Assembly: GCA_024280895.1 (NCBI GenBank)
Contig: JAJRPI010000054.1
Coordinates: forward strand, 1 to 64,000
DNA from: Alphaproteobacteria bacterium
GTDB lineage: Bacteria; Pseudomonadota; Alphaproteobacteria; Rhizobiales; JAKIUO01
Direction of reading: 5' to 3'
DNA length: 64,000 nucleotides
Part shown: one piece after another, positions 28,758 to 37,765 of the stretch
Numbering within the stretch: position 1 is the stretch's first letter
Layout: every line of letters starts with the position of its first letter
Position numbers and translations under genes: made by a program
The notes under the pieces: model-generated
Seen by the model: the letters and a program-made list of their open reading frames with translations, nothing else
Told to the model about the DNA's origin: nothing
Database searches by the model: none

Positions 28758-29029
28758 TCAATTTCAAAATCCTCTGAAACGGGCTCATTTATTTTGTCAA
28801 GGCAGATGGTCGGCGGATCATGCTCAACGATACAGTGGATACATTTTTGAGCATCTGTATTCATCTCTGCGCAAAAGGAGGGTAGCACATAATTGGAGCG
28901 GGCCGCTTCAATGATTTTTTTGACACAGGTTTGCTTGTGATCACTTGCTGTGGCGCCAAATAATGACGAGGACTGCTTCAATAAGGCGGCAATCAGATCG
29001 ATCGCGATATTCAAATTTTCTTTACTCAT
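28736..29029 (-). CDS. Small hypothetical protein, 97 aa, coupled to the hydrolase gene
   Basis: ATG 29029 has AGGAG 6 nt upstream. The protein is helical at the N-terminus (NIAIDLIAALLKQSS) and has five cysteines, including CIHCIVEHDPPTICLD, which might bind a metal. No known family came to mind. Its stop lies inside the first codons of the hydrolase gene, so the two genes are probably co-expressed. Confidence 0.65.
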   Translation of the reverse strand: MSKENLNIAIDLIAALLKQSSSLFGATASDHKQTCVKKIIEAARSNYVLPSFCAEMNTDAQKCIHCIVEHDPPTICLDKINEPVSEDFEIEWDTVKK

Positions 29030-29173
29030 CACCGACTCCTTTTCTTGTATTTTCAATCAGCATGCAGACTTAAATCAAATGACTATTTCCTATCCATTAA
29101 ATATATGTTAAACAGCGAAACAAAACACTCAATGGCGCTGCAGCTTTTCACCTACCCTTGGTCAGATGAAACT

Positions 29174-29599
29174 CTAGTCTTCCGACTGCTCTGGTCGCCG
29201 GCGCATTTTTTTAACGCCGGACCGCTTGGTCTTGCGTTCGAGGCGGCGTCTTTTTTGCGCCCTGCTGGGCTTCGTGGCGATACGCTTTTTGGGTTCAATA
29301 CAGGCGTTCTTTACCAGCTCGACAAGGCGTTCGATGGCGTCTTTGCGATTTGCATCCTGAGTGCGATGCTTGTTGGCAGTGATGACGATCACCCCTTGCT
29401 TGGTCAAGCGGCGCCCTGCCAGTTTTTCAAGCCGCAAACGCACACGCAAAGATAGCGCATTGGGCCCACGCACGTCAAAGCGCAATTGTGCAGCGCTCGA
29501 GACCTTGTTGACATTTTGCCCGCCAGGACCGCTGGCCCGCATATAGGAGAGCACTATCTCATCGTCATCGATGGACACGCGATCATTAATAACAATCAT
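29174..29599 (-). CDS. arfB: Alternative ribosome-rescue factor B / peptidyl-tRNA hydrolase
   Basis: 141 aa. The GGQ motif (Gly26-Gly27-Gln28) sits in SGPGGQNVNKVSSA, the codon-independent hydrolase signature shared with class I release factors. The C-terminal tail is strongly basic (RAQKRRRLERKTKRS), the part that enters the empty mRNA channel of stalled ribosomes in ArfB/YaeJ. Length and layout are standard. It releases nascent chains from stalled ribosomes. The start overlaps the PP2C stop by 4 nt, so it is translated from the FHA-PP2C operon. Confidence 0.93.
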   Translation of the reverse strand: MIVINDRVSIDDDEIVLSYMRASGPGGQNVNKVSSAAQLRFDVRGPNALSLRVRLRLEKLAGRRLTKQGVIVITANKHRTQDANRKDAIERLVELVKNACIEPKKRIATKPSRAQKRRRLERKTKRSGVKKMRRRPEQSED

Positions 29600-30408
29600 T
29601 TAGGTGACTTCATCTTGTCAAAGCCAATCACTACAACTGTGATATTGTCCTGCTCGGGGGCCGCTTTCTTTTTCACCGCACCAATCAGCTCCTGGGCCAT
29701 TTGATCGGCGCTTTTCGAGCTGTTTTTGGAAACAATTTTGGAGATGCGGTCATAAGAAAGCGTCGCCAGTCCGTCACTGGCCATAATCAGCCAATCACCT
29801 TTGACCAAAGGGATCGCTTCGCGATTGAGATCAACCAGTGTGATCTCATCTCCGGTCACAGCTGAACGCAGCATATTGCGCTTGGGGTGATGCAAGGCTT
29901 CAACCGTGGTGATTTCGCCGCGATCCCGCAAATTGTTCAAAACCGGTGCCAACGAGTGATCCTCGTTTAGTTTTGAAAGCTTTTTATTGTGGTACAAATA
30001 AAGCAGGCTGTCGCCAACGCTGATCCAATGCACGCCCGACTGATCGACGCACACCCCCACCAGAGTACATCCCATGCCATCCAGCTGCGGGTCTTTTTCA
30101 ATGGCTTTGGAAACTGTTTTGTTGCTGGCGTCCAGGCTGAGCAAAAGGCGCCGATCAATTGATCCCTCAATCTCGGGATAAGTTGTCATAAAACTGCCGC
30201 AGGTGATCTTGCTGGCTTTTGCACCCCCGACATGACCACCCATACCATCAGCCAACACAGCAACCAGCTCCATGCAGCGGCGATTGCTCTGACCATTGCT
30301 GGTATTCTTGTCGAAGCGCTGAAAGACCTTGATGCCATAGGCATCTTCTTGGCGTTTGCGCTCACCAATATCGGATCGGCCTGCATGTTGAAAAGAGACA
30401 AATGTCAT
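29596..30408 (-). CDS. PP2C-type Ser/Thr protein phosphatase
   Basis: 270 aa. The metal-binding and structural motifs are complete: RQEDAYG, VLADGMGGH, DGMGCTLVG, SVGDSLLYLY, ASDGLATLS and EQDNITVVVIG. These coordinate two Mn/Mg ions in bacterial PP2C enzymes of the Stp/PppA kind. It is cytoplasmic, without a membrane segment. It lies between the FHA gene (58 nt upstream) and arfB (4-nt overlap), with the kinase-WD40 gene divergent on the other side, so the likely substrates are that kinase and its targets. Confidence 0.93.
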   Translation of the reverse strand: MTFVSFQHAGRSDIGERKRQEDAYGIKVFQRFDKNTSNGQSNRRCMELVAVLADGMGGHVGGAKASKITCGSFMTTYPEIEGSIDRRLLLSLDASNKTVSKAIEKDPQLDGMGCTLVGVCVDQSGVHWISVGDSLLYLYHNKKLSKLNEDHSLAPVLNNLRDRGEITTVEALHHPKRNMLRSAVTGDEITLVDLNREAIPLVKGDWLIMASDGLATLSYDRISKIVSKNSSKSADQMAQELIGAVKKKAAPEQDNITVVVIGFDKMKSPK

Positions 30409-30466
30409 CGCGCAAACATTCTGTGATCAAAACGGGGAGTCGAAATAGAAAAATACACGACCATCC

Positions 30467-31144
30467 TTATTTGGAGTGAACCGGAAGGTCGGACCAGTCA
30501 AATTCATCACCGCAAAACGGGATAAACACAAGCTGCGTATTACCCATCGAAATAATATCATATGGCATCAGGCGTACCGCTGATGTTGGCTTGACATTGT
30601 CAATAGAGACGACATTGGTCTTGGCCAGATTGGGAATGAACAAAAACTGGCGATCATCGGCATCATAGCGGATATAAGCCTGCTCACGTTTGGAGATATA
30701 TTCGTCTCCAAAATCGATCGGAATGCGCTGATCTGATACCGATCCAATCGTATTGGAGCCTGTAAAAATCGGCCGATGTGCGCCAATGCCCGGTCCACCG
30801 ACCACGACCAGCCAGCCAACCACCGGTTCTTGATAATATTTCAGCTCTTCATCGCTGCCACCAAAAACCTTGGTTTTAGGGCCTCCAGATTCTGTGACCG
30901 TTTCTGGCTGGGCCTCGCTTGGCACCTCGCTTGGTGCCTTGTTTGATGGCTGTACGTCCTTGTCATTCATAATGCTCTCCACACCAGAAGTCGCTTCGCC
31001 AGATGAAATTTCTTTGTCGTCGCCCTGCCCAATTGCGGCCAGCGCTTCCTTGAGGCTTGTTGAGCGTGTTTCAGGTGTCGCATGCGGACGACCAGAAGCC
31101 GAGCCATCCTTGGTTGGATCATTTGATCCGCCTTGACTTGTCAT
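30467..31144 (-). CDS. FHA-domain protein with a disordered N-terminus
   Basis: 225 aa. Residues 1-95 are Ser/Thr/Glu/Pro-rich and probably disordered, with several Thr that could be kinase sites (for example PETRST). An FHA-like domain follows (about 115-215): PIFTGSNTIGS, IPIDFGDEYISKREQAYIRYD and LMPYDIISMGNTQLVFIP. The canonical Arg after the Gly (GR) is Ser here, and the SxxH signature reads ISKREQA, so phosphothreonine binding may be altered. AAGGAA lies 12 nt before the ATG. It is first in an operon with PP2C and arfB. Confidence 0.8.
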   Translation of the reverse strand: MTSQGGSNDPTKDGSASGRPHATPETRSTSLKEALAAIGQGDDKEISSGEATSGVESIMNDKDVQPSNKAPSEVPSEAQPETVTESGGPKTKVFGGSDEELKYYQEPVVGWLVVVGGPGIGAHRPIFTGSNTIGSVSDQRIPIDFGDEYISKREQAYIRYDADDRQFLFIPNLAKTNVVSIDNVKPTSAVRLMPYDIISMGNTQLVFIPFCGDEFDWSDLPVHSK

Positions 31145-31345
31145 CGAATATCTATTCCTTTTATCGCCATGAACTCATTGACCAAAGCCCTCCGATATAA
31201 CTTGGCCAGAACATCATCAATCCAGCAGCCATGCAAGTCGTTTTTATGACCCTTTATACCAACCAAATAAATTGACCGTTTCGTCCTTGCCCTCAATTGA
31301 TGCTAAGTTATAAAAGAAAGCAAAAAATTTTGCCGTTGAGGACCC
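31145..31345. promoter_or_regulatory. Divergent promoter region between the FHA and kinase genes
   Basis: 201 bases separate the two start codons, which point outward. This must hold both promoters; no operator could be identified by eye. Confidence 0.45.
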
Positions 31346-33895
31346 GTGACGAAAAATAACCAACATCCCCTAGCCTTACCGGTAGGCACCGAACTTGTCG
31401 GTGATTATGTGATTACCAAAGTGCTCGGCGCGGGCGGTTTTGGCATTACCTATGAAGCCAATGAGCGCTCTCTCGACCGCACGGTCGCGATCAAGGAATA
31501 TTTTCCTGTCGACATTGTCGAGCGCGAAGGCTGGGCACTGGTCAAAGCACGCTCCAACACCCTCGATATGAAATATGCGCGCGGCCTGCGTCGCTTCATT
31601 GAAGAAGCCAAGGCCATCACGCAGTTTAACCACCCCAATATCGTGCGGGTCCTGCGCTATTTCAAAACCAATAATACCGCCTTCATGGTGCTGCACTATG
31701 AAGAAGGCCTCGATATGGGGGTCTGGCGCGACGGCCTTAGCAGCCCCCCCACACAAAACCAGCTGACGGCCATTCTCAAACCCTTGCTGAACGCGCTGGA
31801 GTTGATCCATAGCAATGATTTTCTGCATCGAGATGTGGCACCCGACAATATCATCATTCGTAAAGATGGCTCCCCCATCCTGATCGATTTTGGCTCAGCC
31901 CGCTCGGAACTCACCTTCAACTCGAAAACCGTCAGCGCGCTTGTTAAATCTGGCTATTCGCCTTTCGAGCAATATGCCAAAAACAGCAAAGAACAAGGCC
32001 CCTGGACAGATATCTATTCCTTTGGCGCAACGCTCTACCAAATGGTCACCGGGGAAGCGCCACCTGACAGTTTGTCCCGCCTTGCAGTCGATGAGATGAT
32101 ACCGGCAAAAAAGCGCGCCAAACGATATTATAGCCGCGACTTTCTTGCCGCCATCGACAACGCTCTTGCCATCCGCATAGAAGACCGTCCGCAATCAATC
32201 GATGAATGGCGCAGCTTGCTATTTCCCGCGGAGGCGCAAGAGACAAAAAAGAACGCAACACCCAAAAAGCCCAAGATGCCAATACTGTCTGGGCTGGCGG
32301 GGCTAAAAAATGTTAAAAAACCCAGCTTCCGCCTCCCTCGACGCAGCGACAAATTGAAAAAATCTGGCCAGGCTTCAGTCGCAGATCTGATGGAAAAAGC
32401 GGGCCTCAAGCCGGCAAAAATCTCCAGCAATGCCTCTAAGCTATGGGTATCTCTCTGGACCTGGTTGAGCAGACTTGTTCCCAAAAGAGATCCCAACGCG
32501 TCCCGTAGAAAAAAAAGCAAAATGCCGCGCCTGCATCGTAAAAAGGATGGTTCGCTTGCACGCAATGATGATGCGCCAAACCCTCGCTCCCTGCGTGCCC
32601 TTCTTCATGAGCTTGATGAAGAATACAAAGATATCGCCCATGAGCTAGTGATCGATGAAGGGGCCAGTCTACCGCCCACCCCCAAGATCAAAGAGCCTAA
32701 AAAACCGCGCAAACCTTTTGCGCCCGTGTTCTTTGCAAAGATACGCAAAATCTTGCAAACGCTCAAAAAAATTGTCATCAAGCTGTTTCGCTCTTTGTCA
32801 CTGCTGGTGCGCTTTACTGCGGGCCTGCTATTGCTCGGTAGCCTCGCATTATTGATCAATTATTACCGCCCAGACCTCACCCAAATCGCTAAGAAGGTCG
32901 GTGTGCCAGATGGTTTAAAGACCTCGGTGACCATTAAGCCAGTAAGCGCCAAAAAACCTACCCGCCAACCAAGGCCAAAACCAAAGCCCAAACCGATACT
33001 GGCACCGCCGTCCCACCTCCTCAAGACCTTGAACGCTCACAGCGGCGGGGTCATCAGCCTGCTTGTCTCCAGCAGCGGCAACCAGCTCATATCGAGCGGC
33101 GCGGACCGGACTATCAAGATTTGGAATTTGTCAAACGGGACCCTGGGCCAGAGTTTCGAACCCCATCAACAATCCATCACCGCTCTTGATGTTTTGGGTA
33201 ATCGACTGGTGCAAGGTGATGCCAGCGGCAATATTTTTCTGTTTGATTTGACCAGAACCGAGCAGCTCGCCACCTTCAAGGCTATTGATGGCCCCATCAG
33301 CACCATTGCTTTTGTCGGGCGCGGCAACGACCTGCTTACCGGCTCCAATCAAGGCGAGTTGGCTTATTGGGAATTTCGGGATGGTGAATATTTACGCGCT
33401 GAAATACGCGGTACCGGCCATAGCGATGCCATTCGCTCCATTGTCACCCACCGACGCTATTTCGTCACTGGCAGCGCCGACCATAGCGTCAAACTCTGGC
33501 GCCGCTCACGAAAACGCCTGATCCGCACATATCTCTCACACGGCGGGCCGGTCAATGCGGTGGCCCTGTCGCCAAAAGCCTATCGCATGGCCAGTGGCTC
33601 CAGCGATGACACCATTAAAATATGGTCTCCCAAAACCCGGCGCTTGCGCCGCACATTACAGGCCCAACAAGGCTCCGTAACCGCTCTGGCCTTTGCCCAA
33701 AATGGCAAATGGCTGGCGTCGGGTGGCCTGGATCACAGCATCAAAATATGGAATGCCCGCAATGGCAAGCTCGTACGCCTGTTCAAAGGGCATACGGGAA
33801 TGGTGCAAAAACTCGTGTTCAGCCCGGATAAAAACCAGCTAATTTCCGCCTCGACCGATGGCAGTATTCGCTTCTGGAAGTGGAATTCTCGATAG
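31346..33895 (+). CDS. Membrane Ser/Thr protein kinase with a seven-bladed WD40 domain
   Basis: 849 aa, GTG start with GAGG about 7 nt upstream. The kinase domain (about residues 20-295) is complete: glycine loop GAGGFG, VAIK Lys50, HRDVAPDN with Asp163, and DFGSAR with Asp181. A basic, Lys/Pro-rich region (about 300-480) precedes one transmembrane helix near 484-506. A Pro/Lys linker leads to seven WD40 repeats (about 555-849), each ending in a W/FxxxD-like strand (IKIWNL, VKLWRR, IRFWKW). The kinase is cytoplasmic and the WD40 propeller should be periplasmic, a receptor-like plan. It is divergent from the FHA and PP2C genes, forming a kinase-phosphatase-reader module. Confidence 0.93.
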   Translation: MTKNNQHPLALPVGTELVGDYVITKVLGAGGFGITYEANERSLDRTVAIKEYFPVDIVEREGWALVKARSNTLDMKYARGLRRFIEEAKAITQFNHPNIVRVLRYFKTNNTAFMVLHYEEGLDMGVWRDGLSSPPTQNQLTAILKPLLNALELIHSNDFLHRDVAPDNIIIRKDGSPILIDFGSARSELTFNSKTVSALVKSGYSPFEQYAKNSKEQGPWTDIYSFGATLYQMVTGEAPPDSLSRLAVDEMIPAKKRAKRYYSRDFLAAIDNALAIRIEDRPQSIDEWRSLLFPAEAQETKKNATPKKPKMPILSGLAGLKNVKKPSFRLPRRSDKLKKSGQASVADLMEKAGLKPAKISSNASKLWVSLWTWLSRLVPKRDPNASRRKKSKMPRLHRKKDGSLARNDDAPNPRSLRALLHELDEEYKDIAHELVIDEGASLPPTPKIKEPKKPRKPFAPVFFAKIRKILQTLKKIVIKLFRSLSLLVRFTAGLLLLGSLALLINYYRPDLTQIAKKVGVPDGLKTSVTIKPVSAKKPTRQPRPKPKPKPILAPPSHLLKTLNAHSGGVISLLVSSSGNQLISSGADRTIKIWNLSNGTLGQSFEPHQQSITALDVLGNRLVQGDASGNIFLFDLTRTEQLATFKAIDGPISTIAFVGRGNDLLTGSNQGELAYWEFRDGEYLRAEIRGTGHSDAIRSIVTHRRYFVTGSADHSVKLWRRSRKRLIRTYLSHGGPVNAVALSPKAYRMASGSSDDTIKIWSPKTRRLRRTLQAQQGSVTALAFAQNGKWLASGGLDHSIKIWNARNGKLVRLFKGHTGMVQKLVFSPDKNQLISASTDGSIRFWKWNSR

Positions 33896-34214
33896 ATAAC
33901 ATGATTTCTTGCCTTATGCCGACTTAGGTATATATACTTAACTTCAGCAATTGATGGTGTTTTTATAACTTTGGATTTAGTATGTGTAATTCGTTTTTCA
34001 GAGCGATTTTGACGCTCTTTTGTTGCAAATACACCTCCTTATTTCCCAAACGACCAACTCCCCCCACAAGACATCAACGAAATAAAAATCTGCATTTTCT
34101 TTCGGCAAACCTGAGCACGCGATGACAGTCCTCGTCGGCTCTGGCAAAACAAACAAGCGTTTACTAACGCAATAATCAAAATGCTGAGTAAACCACCAGC
34201 ATAAGGGGAGCAGT
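33896..34214. other. Intergenic region between the kinase and phosphoesterase genes
   Basis: 319 AT-rich bases with a weak terminator at 33999-34022. Nothing else is recognised. Confidence 0.45.
33999..34022 (+). terminator. Weak Rho-independent terminator after the kinase gene
   Basis: A 6-bp stem AGAGCG/CGCTCT with a 7-nt loop and a TTTTG tail, about 105 nt after the kinase stop. Confidence 0.4.
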
Positions 34215-36434
34215 ATGCCACGCAAAATTCTAAAGGCCCTTAAGGAGAAGAAACTCCCGCAGATGGTCGATTGGTATAATCCCGGGCTGCTCGCAAAAAT
34301 CGGTGTGCGTGAGGTGATCTCCTCGGTGATGGGACAATATGCTGATCAACGACTGCTGCAGGCGGCAACCGACCGCGCGTCGGAAGAAGAACTTTCCAGC
34401 AGATATGACTATTCCAATCCCGAAAATCCAGATGAACTCAAGCGCTTGCAAACCGATGGCAATGGCGCATTGTGGGTCGACTATATTGCTGATCTGGGAG
34501 ACGGGTTCGAGCCGACTTTTGCCATGGCCAGCCTGCTGGCTGCAGAAAGCCTTAACCTTGGTGACGTGGGTCACCTGCGACATGGCGAAGTGCTCATCAT
34601 GGGCGGTGATCAGGCCTACCCGCAAGCCTCGCGACAACAATATCAAGACCGGTTGCAAGACCCATATGATATGGCCTTTAGCGCTGATGACCAACCAGAG
34701 CGCAAACTGTTTGCCCTGCCTGGCAATCATGACTGGTATGATGGGTTGAATGCCTTTGACAATCTGTTTTGCTCGGCGCGAGATCGTAGCGCCCACGGCA
34801 AAGGCACCCGCATCGGTGGCTGGCAATGTATGCAGCATCGTAGTTATTTCGCCATTGAACTCCCCCATAATTGGTGGATCTGGGGAGCTGATATACAGTT
34901 TTCCAACAATCTTGATGATGGCCAGATCAACTATTTTGACCTCATCAGCGAGCAAATGGGACCAGAAGACAAAGTCATAATCTGTATTGCCGAACCTAGT
35001 TGGCTGGAAGCGGAAGCCAAGGGCTATGATGAGCACGAGAACCTTAACGCCATTTCCATGCTGGCCCGCAAGACCGGTGCGCAAATTTGCGCAGTGATGG
35101 CTGGCGACTGGCATCATTATAGCCGTTATCATTCTGAAGATCTGGGCATCCACTTTATCACTTGCGGCGGCGGCGGGGCCTTTGCTCATGCCACCCATCA
35201 ACTCAAAAACAAGCTCACCGTGCATTGGCCAGTGGCCACGAAAACGGGGGAAACCAGTGATGATAGTCTGGCATTTGACAAAGCTGAAAAACGGGTTTTG
35301 AAAGGCGATAATGAAATCGATTTCAAAGCGCAAGACTTTGAAATTTCGGTTGAAGATGATCCCAAGAAAGCTGATCAGCCACATAACAGACCGCGCCCAC
35401 CCAACGCCAAACGGCTGCTGGGCAAGGCCGAGCCATTTGATCATGAAAAGCCGTCTATTTACCCCTCACGCCTGACGAGTCGCCTGCTAAGCCTGCGCAA
35501 TTTTGCCCTGCCATTTCATAATTTCAGTTTCGCGCTGGGCCTTGGCATTATCTACTTTATCTATTCCTGGATGGCGTTTGGTATTAACGAAGAAATTCAA
35601 TATTTCCAGGGATCATCTGGCGCAAATTCCAAAGATGATCATAGTTTCATCTGGTTTGTATATCTGGCCAGTCAGCAATCGATCGCATTCTTTTTATTGG
35701 TCATTGGCTTATGGATCGGGCTGGTCAAATATGTTGATACCAGCGTCATCAAATTCAAGTTTTTAAGACCATGGATCGCAGCCACGTTTGGTACAGCGCA
35801 CTTTATGGCTCATCTATTGACGATTGCCATCATGACTATTCTCGTTAATGGCTTCATATACCAACTTTCCCAATTTCACAATAATTTCACTACACCGGAT
35901 ACAACAGCGGCATTAAAGAAGGAAATAGCCACCCTTGGCCATGATCAATATCTCTCTCTTCAATCGTTTATAGCCACGGGAAGCTATAAGAAAAATCCCG
36001 CAAAGCTAATGGAGTTAAAAACCGAAAAAGTCAGCCAGTTGCAAAAGGTCGAAACGCAACGCGAGAAAAATCTGTTCGCTGGTTACCGCATTCTTGGCGC
36101 TCTTTTGTTAATCCCGATTGGCGGCATATTAGGCGCATTGGTGTTTGGCACCTACTGGGTGTTCACATGCTCACTTTTTTCCATGCACTGCGGCGATGCC
36201 TTTGGGGCGCTGATGATCAAGGACTATAATCATTTCTTGCGCATGAAATTTGAGAAAGACAAGCTGACTATTTACCCTATTGGTCTCAACCGTGTACCAC
36301 GAGCGCGAGGCTGGGTAGAACCCTCGGCGGCTGGCAAGTTGCGGCCCAACAAACCAATGATTGTTCCTAAAAAACCCCTCAAAATCCACCTTATCGAGGA
36401 TCCTATCGTCATCCATGCAAAAAACACGGCGTAA
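34215..36434 (+). CDS. Calcineurin-like metallophosphoesterase with a C-terminal membrane domain
   Basis: 739 aa; GGGGAGC precedes the ATG. The phosphoesterase domain spans about residues 85-330: DLGDGFEPT, GGDQAYP, LPGNHDW and AGDWHHYSRYH give the full set of Asp/Asn/His ligands for two metals. An Asp/Glu/Lys-rich linker follows. About five to six hydrophobic segments then cover residues 435-660 (FSFALGLGIIYFIYSW, SIAFFLLVIGLWIGLV and others), and a basic cytoplasmic tail ends the protein. It should sit in the inner membrane with the catalytic domain cytoplasmic. The substrate is unknown: phosphodiester or lipid pyrophosphate are guesses. The next gene starts 14 nt after its stop. Confidence 0.88.
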   Translation: MPRKILKALKEKKLPQMVDWYNPGLLAKIGVREVISSVMGQYADQRLLQAATDRASEEELSSRYDYSNPENPDELKRLQTDGNGALWVDYIADLGDGFEPTFAMASLLAAESLNLGDVGHLRHGEVLIMGGDQAYPQASRQQYQDRLQDPYDMAFSADDQPERKLFALPGNHDWYDGLNAFDNLFCSARDRSAHGKGTRIGGWQCMQHRSYFAIELPHNWWIWGADIQFSNNLDDGQINYFDLISEQMGPEDKVIICIAEPSWLEAEAKGYDEHENLNAISMLARKTGAQICAVMAGDWHHYSRYHSEDLGIHFITCGGGGAFAHATHQLKNKLTVHWPVATKTGETSDDSLAFDKAEKRVLKGDNEIDFKAQDFEISVEDDPKKADQPHNRPRPPNAKRLLGKAEPFDHEKPSIYPSRLTSRLLSLRNFALPFHNFSFALGLGIIYFIYSWMAFGINEEIQYFQGSSGANSKDDHSFIWFVYLASQQSIAFFLLVIGLWIGLVKYVDTSVIKFKFLRPWIAATFGTAHFMAHLLTIAIMTILVNGFIYQLSQFHNNFTTPDTTAALKKEIATLGHDQYLSLQSFIATGSYKKNPAKLMELKTEKVSQLQKVETQREKNLFAGYRILGALLLIPIGGILGALVFGTYWVFTCSLFSMHCGDAFGALMIKDYNHFLRMKFEKDKLTIYPIGLNRVPRARGWVEPSAAGKLRPNKPMIVPKKPLKIHLIEDPIVIHAKNTA

Positions 36435-36448
36435 ATTATAAAACGGGA

Positions 36449-37657
36449 ATGGGTGCACTTATGGAAGAATTGCTTGAGCTGGAGAGAAAAAATGACCTGA
36501 TGGGCCTTATTACAAGGATCCAACAGCTCGCGGCGAAAGACAAAAGAATTTTCACCAATCCCTTTGTCAAACACTGGTGCGCGCGGCGCTGGCGCTATTT
36601 CTTCCTCAATGAAGCGATCAGCGACCTGACCGCCATCGACCATGCCAGCAAGCCTTTTTTTGATCGCCGGTCCTATCGACAAAGAGCAGCTGAATATTAT
36701 TTACTCGGCGAAGATCGAACCGGCTGGCTGGACGAAATGCCGGACCCACAAGTCACCAAAATAACAGAAACGACCTTGCTGTTTTGTCCCGGTATGCTCA
36801 ACGGTATGCGTCCCATGCGCGCCTTTGGCGATGCTATGCCCCGTATGAGCAAGCGGTTTTCCTTAAAAATATTGCGCTCAGATAATCACCCTTTGCGCTC
36901 GTGCGAAGCTAATATGGCCGATATTCTAGCGGCCCTTAACGAGGGCAAAGGCTTTGATGCTGTTGGCGCAACAATTCCAGCAAGTGAGCGAAAAGCCCCA
37001 GACGACGTATTCCTTGTCACCTATAGCAAAGGAGCTCCCGACACGCTGACCCTGCTCGCCAATCATCCAGACCTGGCTCCGCGCGTTCGTTGTCTTTTCA
37101 CTTGGGCTGGTGCTGTCGGCGGTTCTGAAACAGCCGATGAGATCTATAAAAAAATACAATATTGGGGCAACAAGCCACATGTCGCCTCCCTTGGCAGAAT
37201 GCTCAAGGGTCTGGTGCCTGGTAGAATGAAGACAGATCATTCCACATTCAGGCGCCTTGATGAATATGATACCACCGGCGCCGTGCGCGATTTGACCACC
37301 AAGGTCCGCGATGAATTTATGAAAAAACATGGCGGCAATCTCGATCGATTGAATATTCCCATATTTTATTTGCGCGGCGCTGCCTCAAAGGAAAACATCC
37401 CGCTGATCCAGCGCGCTGATTTTCGCAAGCTGCAAAAATTTGATCCTCAAAACGATATGCAGGTCACTGCAAAACGCGCCGCGGTGCCTCTACCAATGGC
37501 AACCGATCTTGGACTGCTCAATGCGCATCACTGGGATCTCTCCTATCCAGCCTTCTCAAAACGGCGCTATTTCAACAATCTGGCCAATCCCTTCCCCAAG
37601 GAAGCGGCGATTACCGCCATGTCTCTGCTGGCAGCCGAACTCGGTCTGGTTGAATAA
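36449..37657 (+). CDS. Alpha/beta-hydrolase-like protein of unknown function
   Basis: 402 aa from ATG 36449 (ATG 36461 is equally possible). The N-terminal 100 residues are helical. After that LLFCPGMLNG starts a hydrolase-like core; FLVTYSKGAPDTL looks like a nucleophile elbow (SxKGxxD rather than the usual GxSxG), and GLLNAHHWDLSY may carry the late His. FTWAGAVGGSE follows the elbow. No signal peptide is present. I do not recognise the family with certainty. The 14-nt spacing to the membrane phosphoesterase suggests co-transcription and perhaps a common lipid or phosphoester substrate, which is inference. Confidence 0.75.
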   Translation: MGALMEELLELERKNDLMGLITRIQQLAAKDKRIFTNPFVKHWCARRWRYFFLNEAISDLTAIDHASKPFFDRRSYRQRAAEYYLLGEDRTGWLDEMPDPQVTKITETTLLFCPGMLNGMRPMRAFGDAMPRMSKRFSLKILRSDNHPLRSCEANMADILAALNEGKGFDAVGATIPASERKAPDDVFLVTYSKGAPDTLTLLANHPDLAPRVRCLFTWAGAVGGSETADEIYKKIQYWGNKPHVASLGRMLKGLVPGRMKTDHSTFRRLDEYDTTGAVRDLTTKVRDEFMKKHGGNLDRLNIPIFYLRGAASKENIPLIQRADFRKLQKFDPQNDMQVTAKRAAVPLPMATDLGLLNAHHWDLSYPAFSKRRYFNNLANPFPKEAAITAMSLLAAELGLVE

Positions 37658-37765
37658 GTCTCTAAGAACTGATTGGCTCTATTGATCGTTAAAATAGGGT
37701 GTTGGCCGTTGGGATTTTCTGTTAGGCTCCGATGACTTTTTCAACCTAGCTGGCAGAAATTTCAT

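Noticed and set aside
29596-33895. Kinase, FHA and PP2C as part of a type VI secretion locus
   Set aside because: No Tss, Hcp or VgrG gene lies nearby, and the WD40-fused kinase is not the PpkA form.
34230-35444. Long open frame (404 codons) on the minus strand inside the metallophosphoesterase gene
   Set aside because: It lies opposite a gene with complete metal-binding motifs, has no recognisable domain and no ribosome site; a shadow of codon bias.
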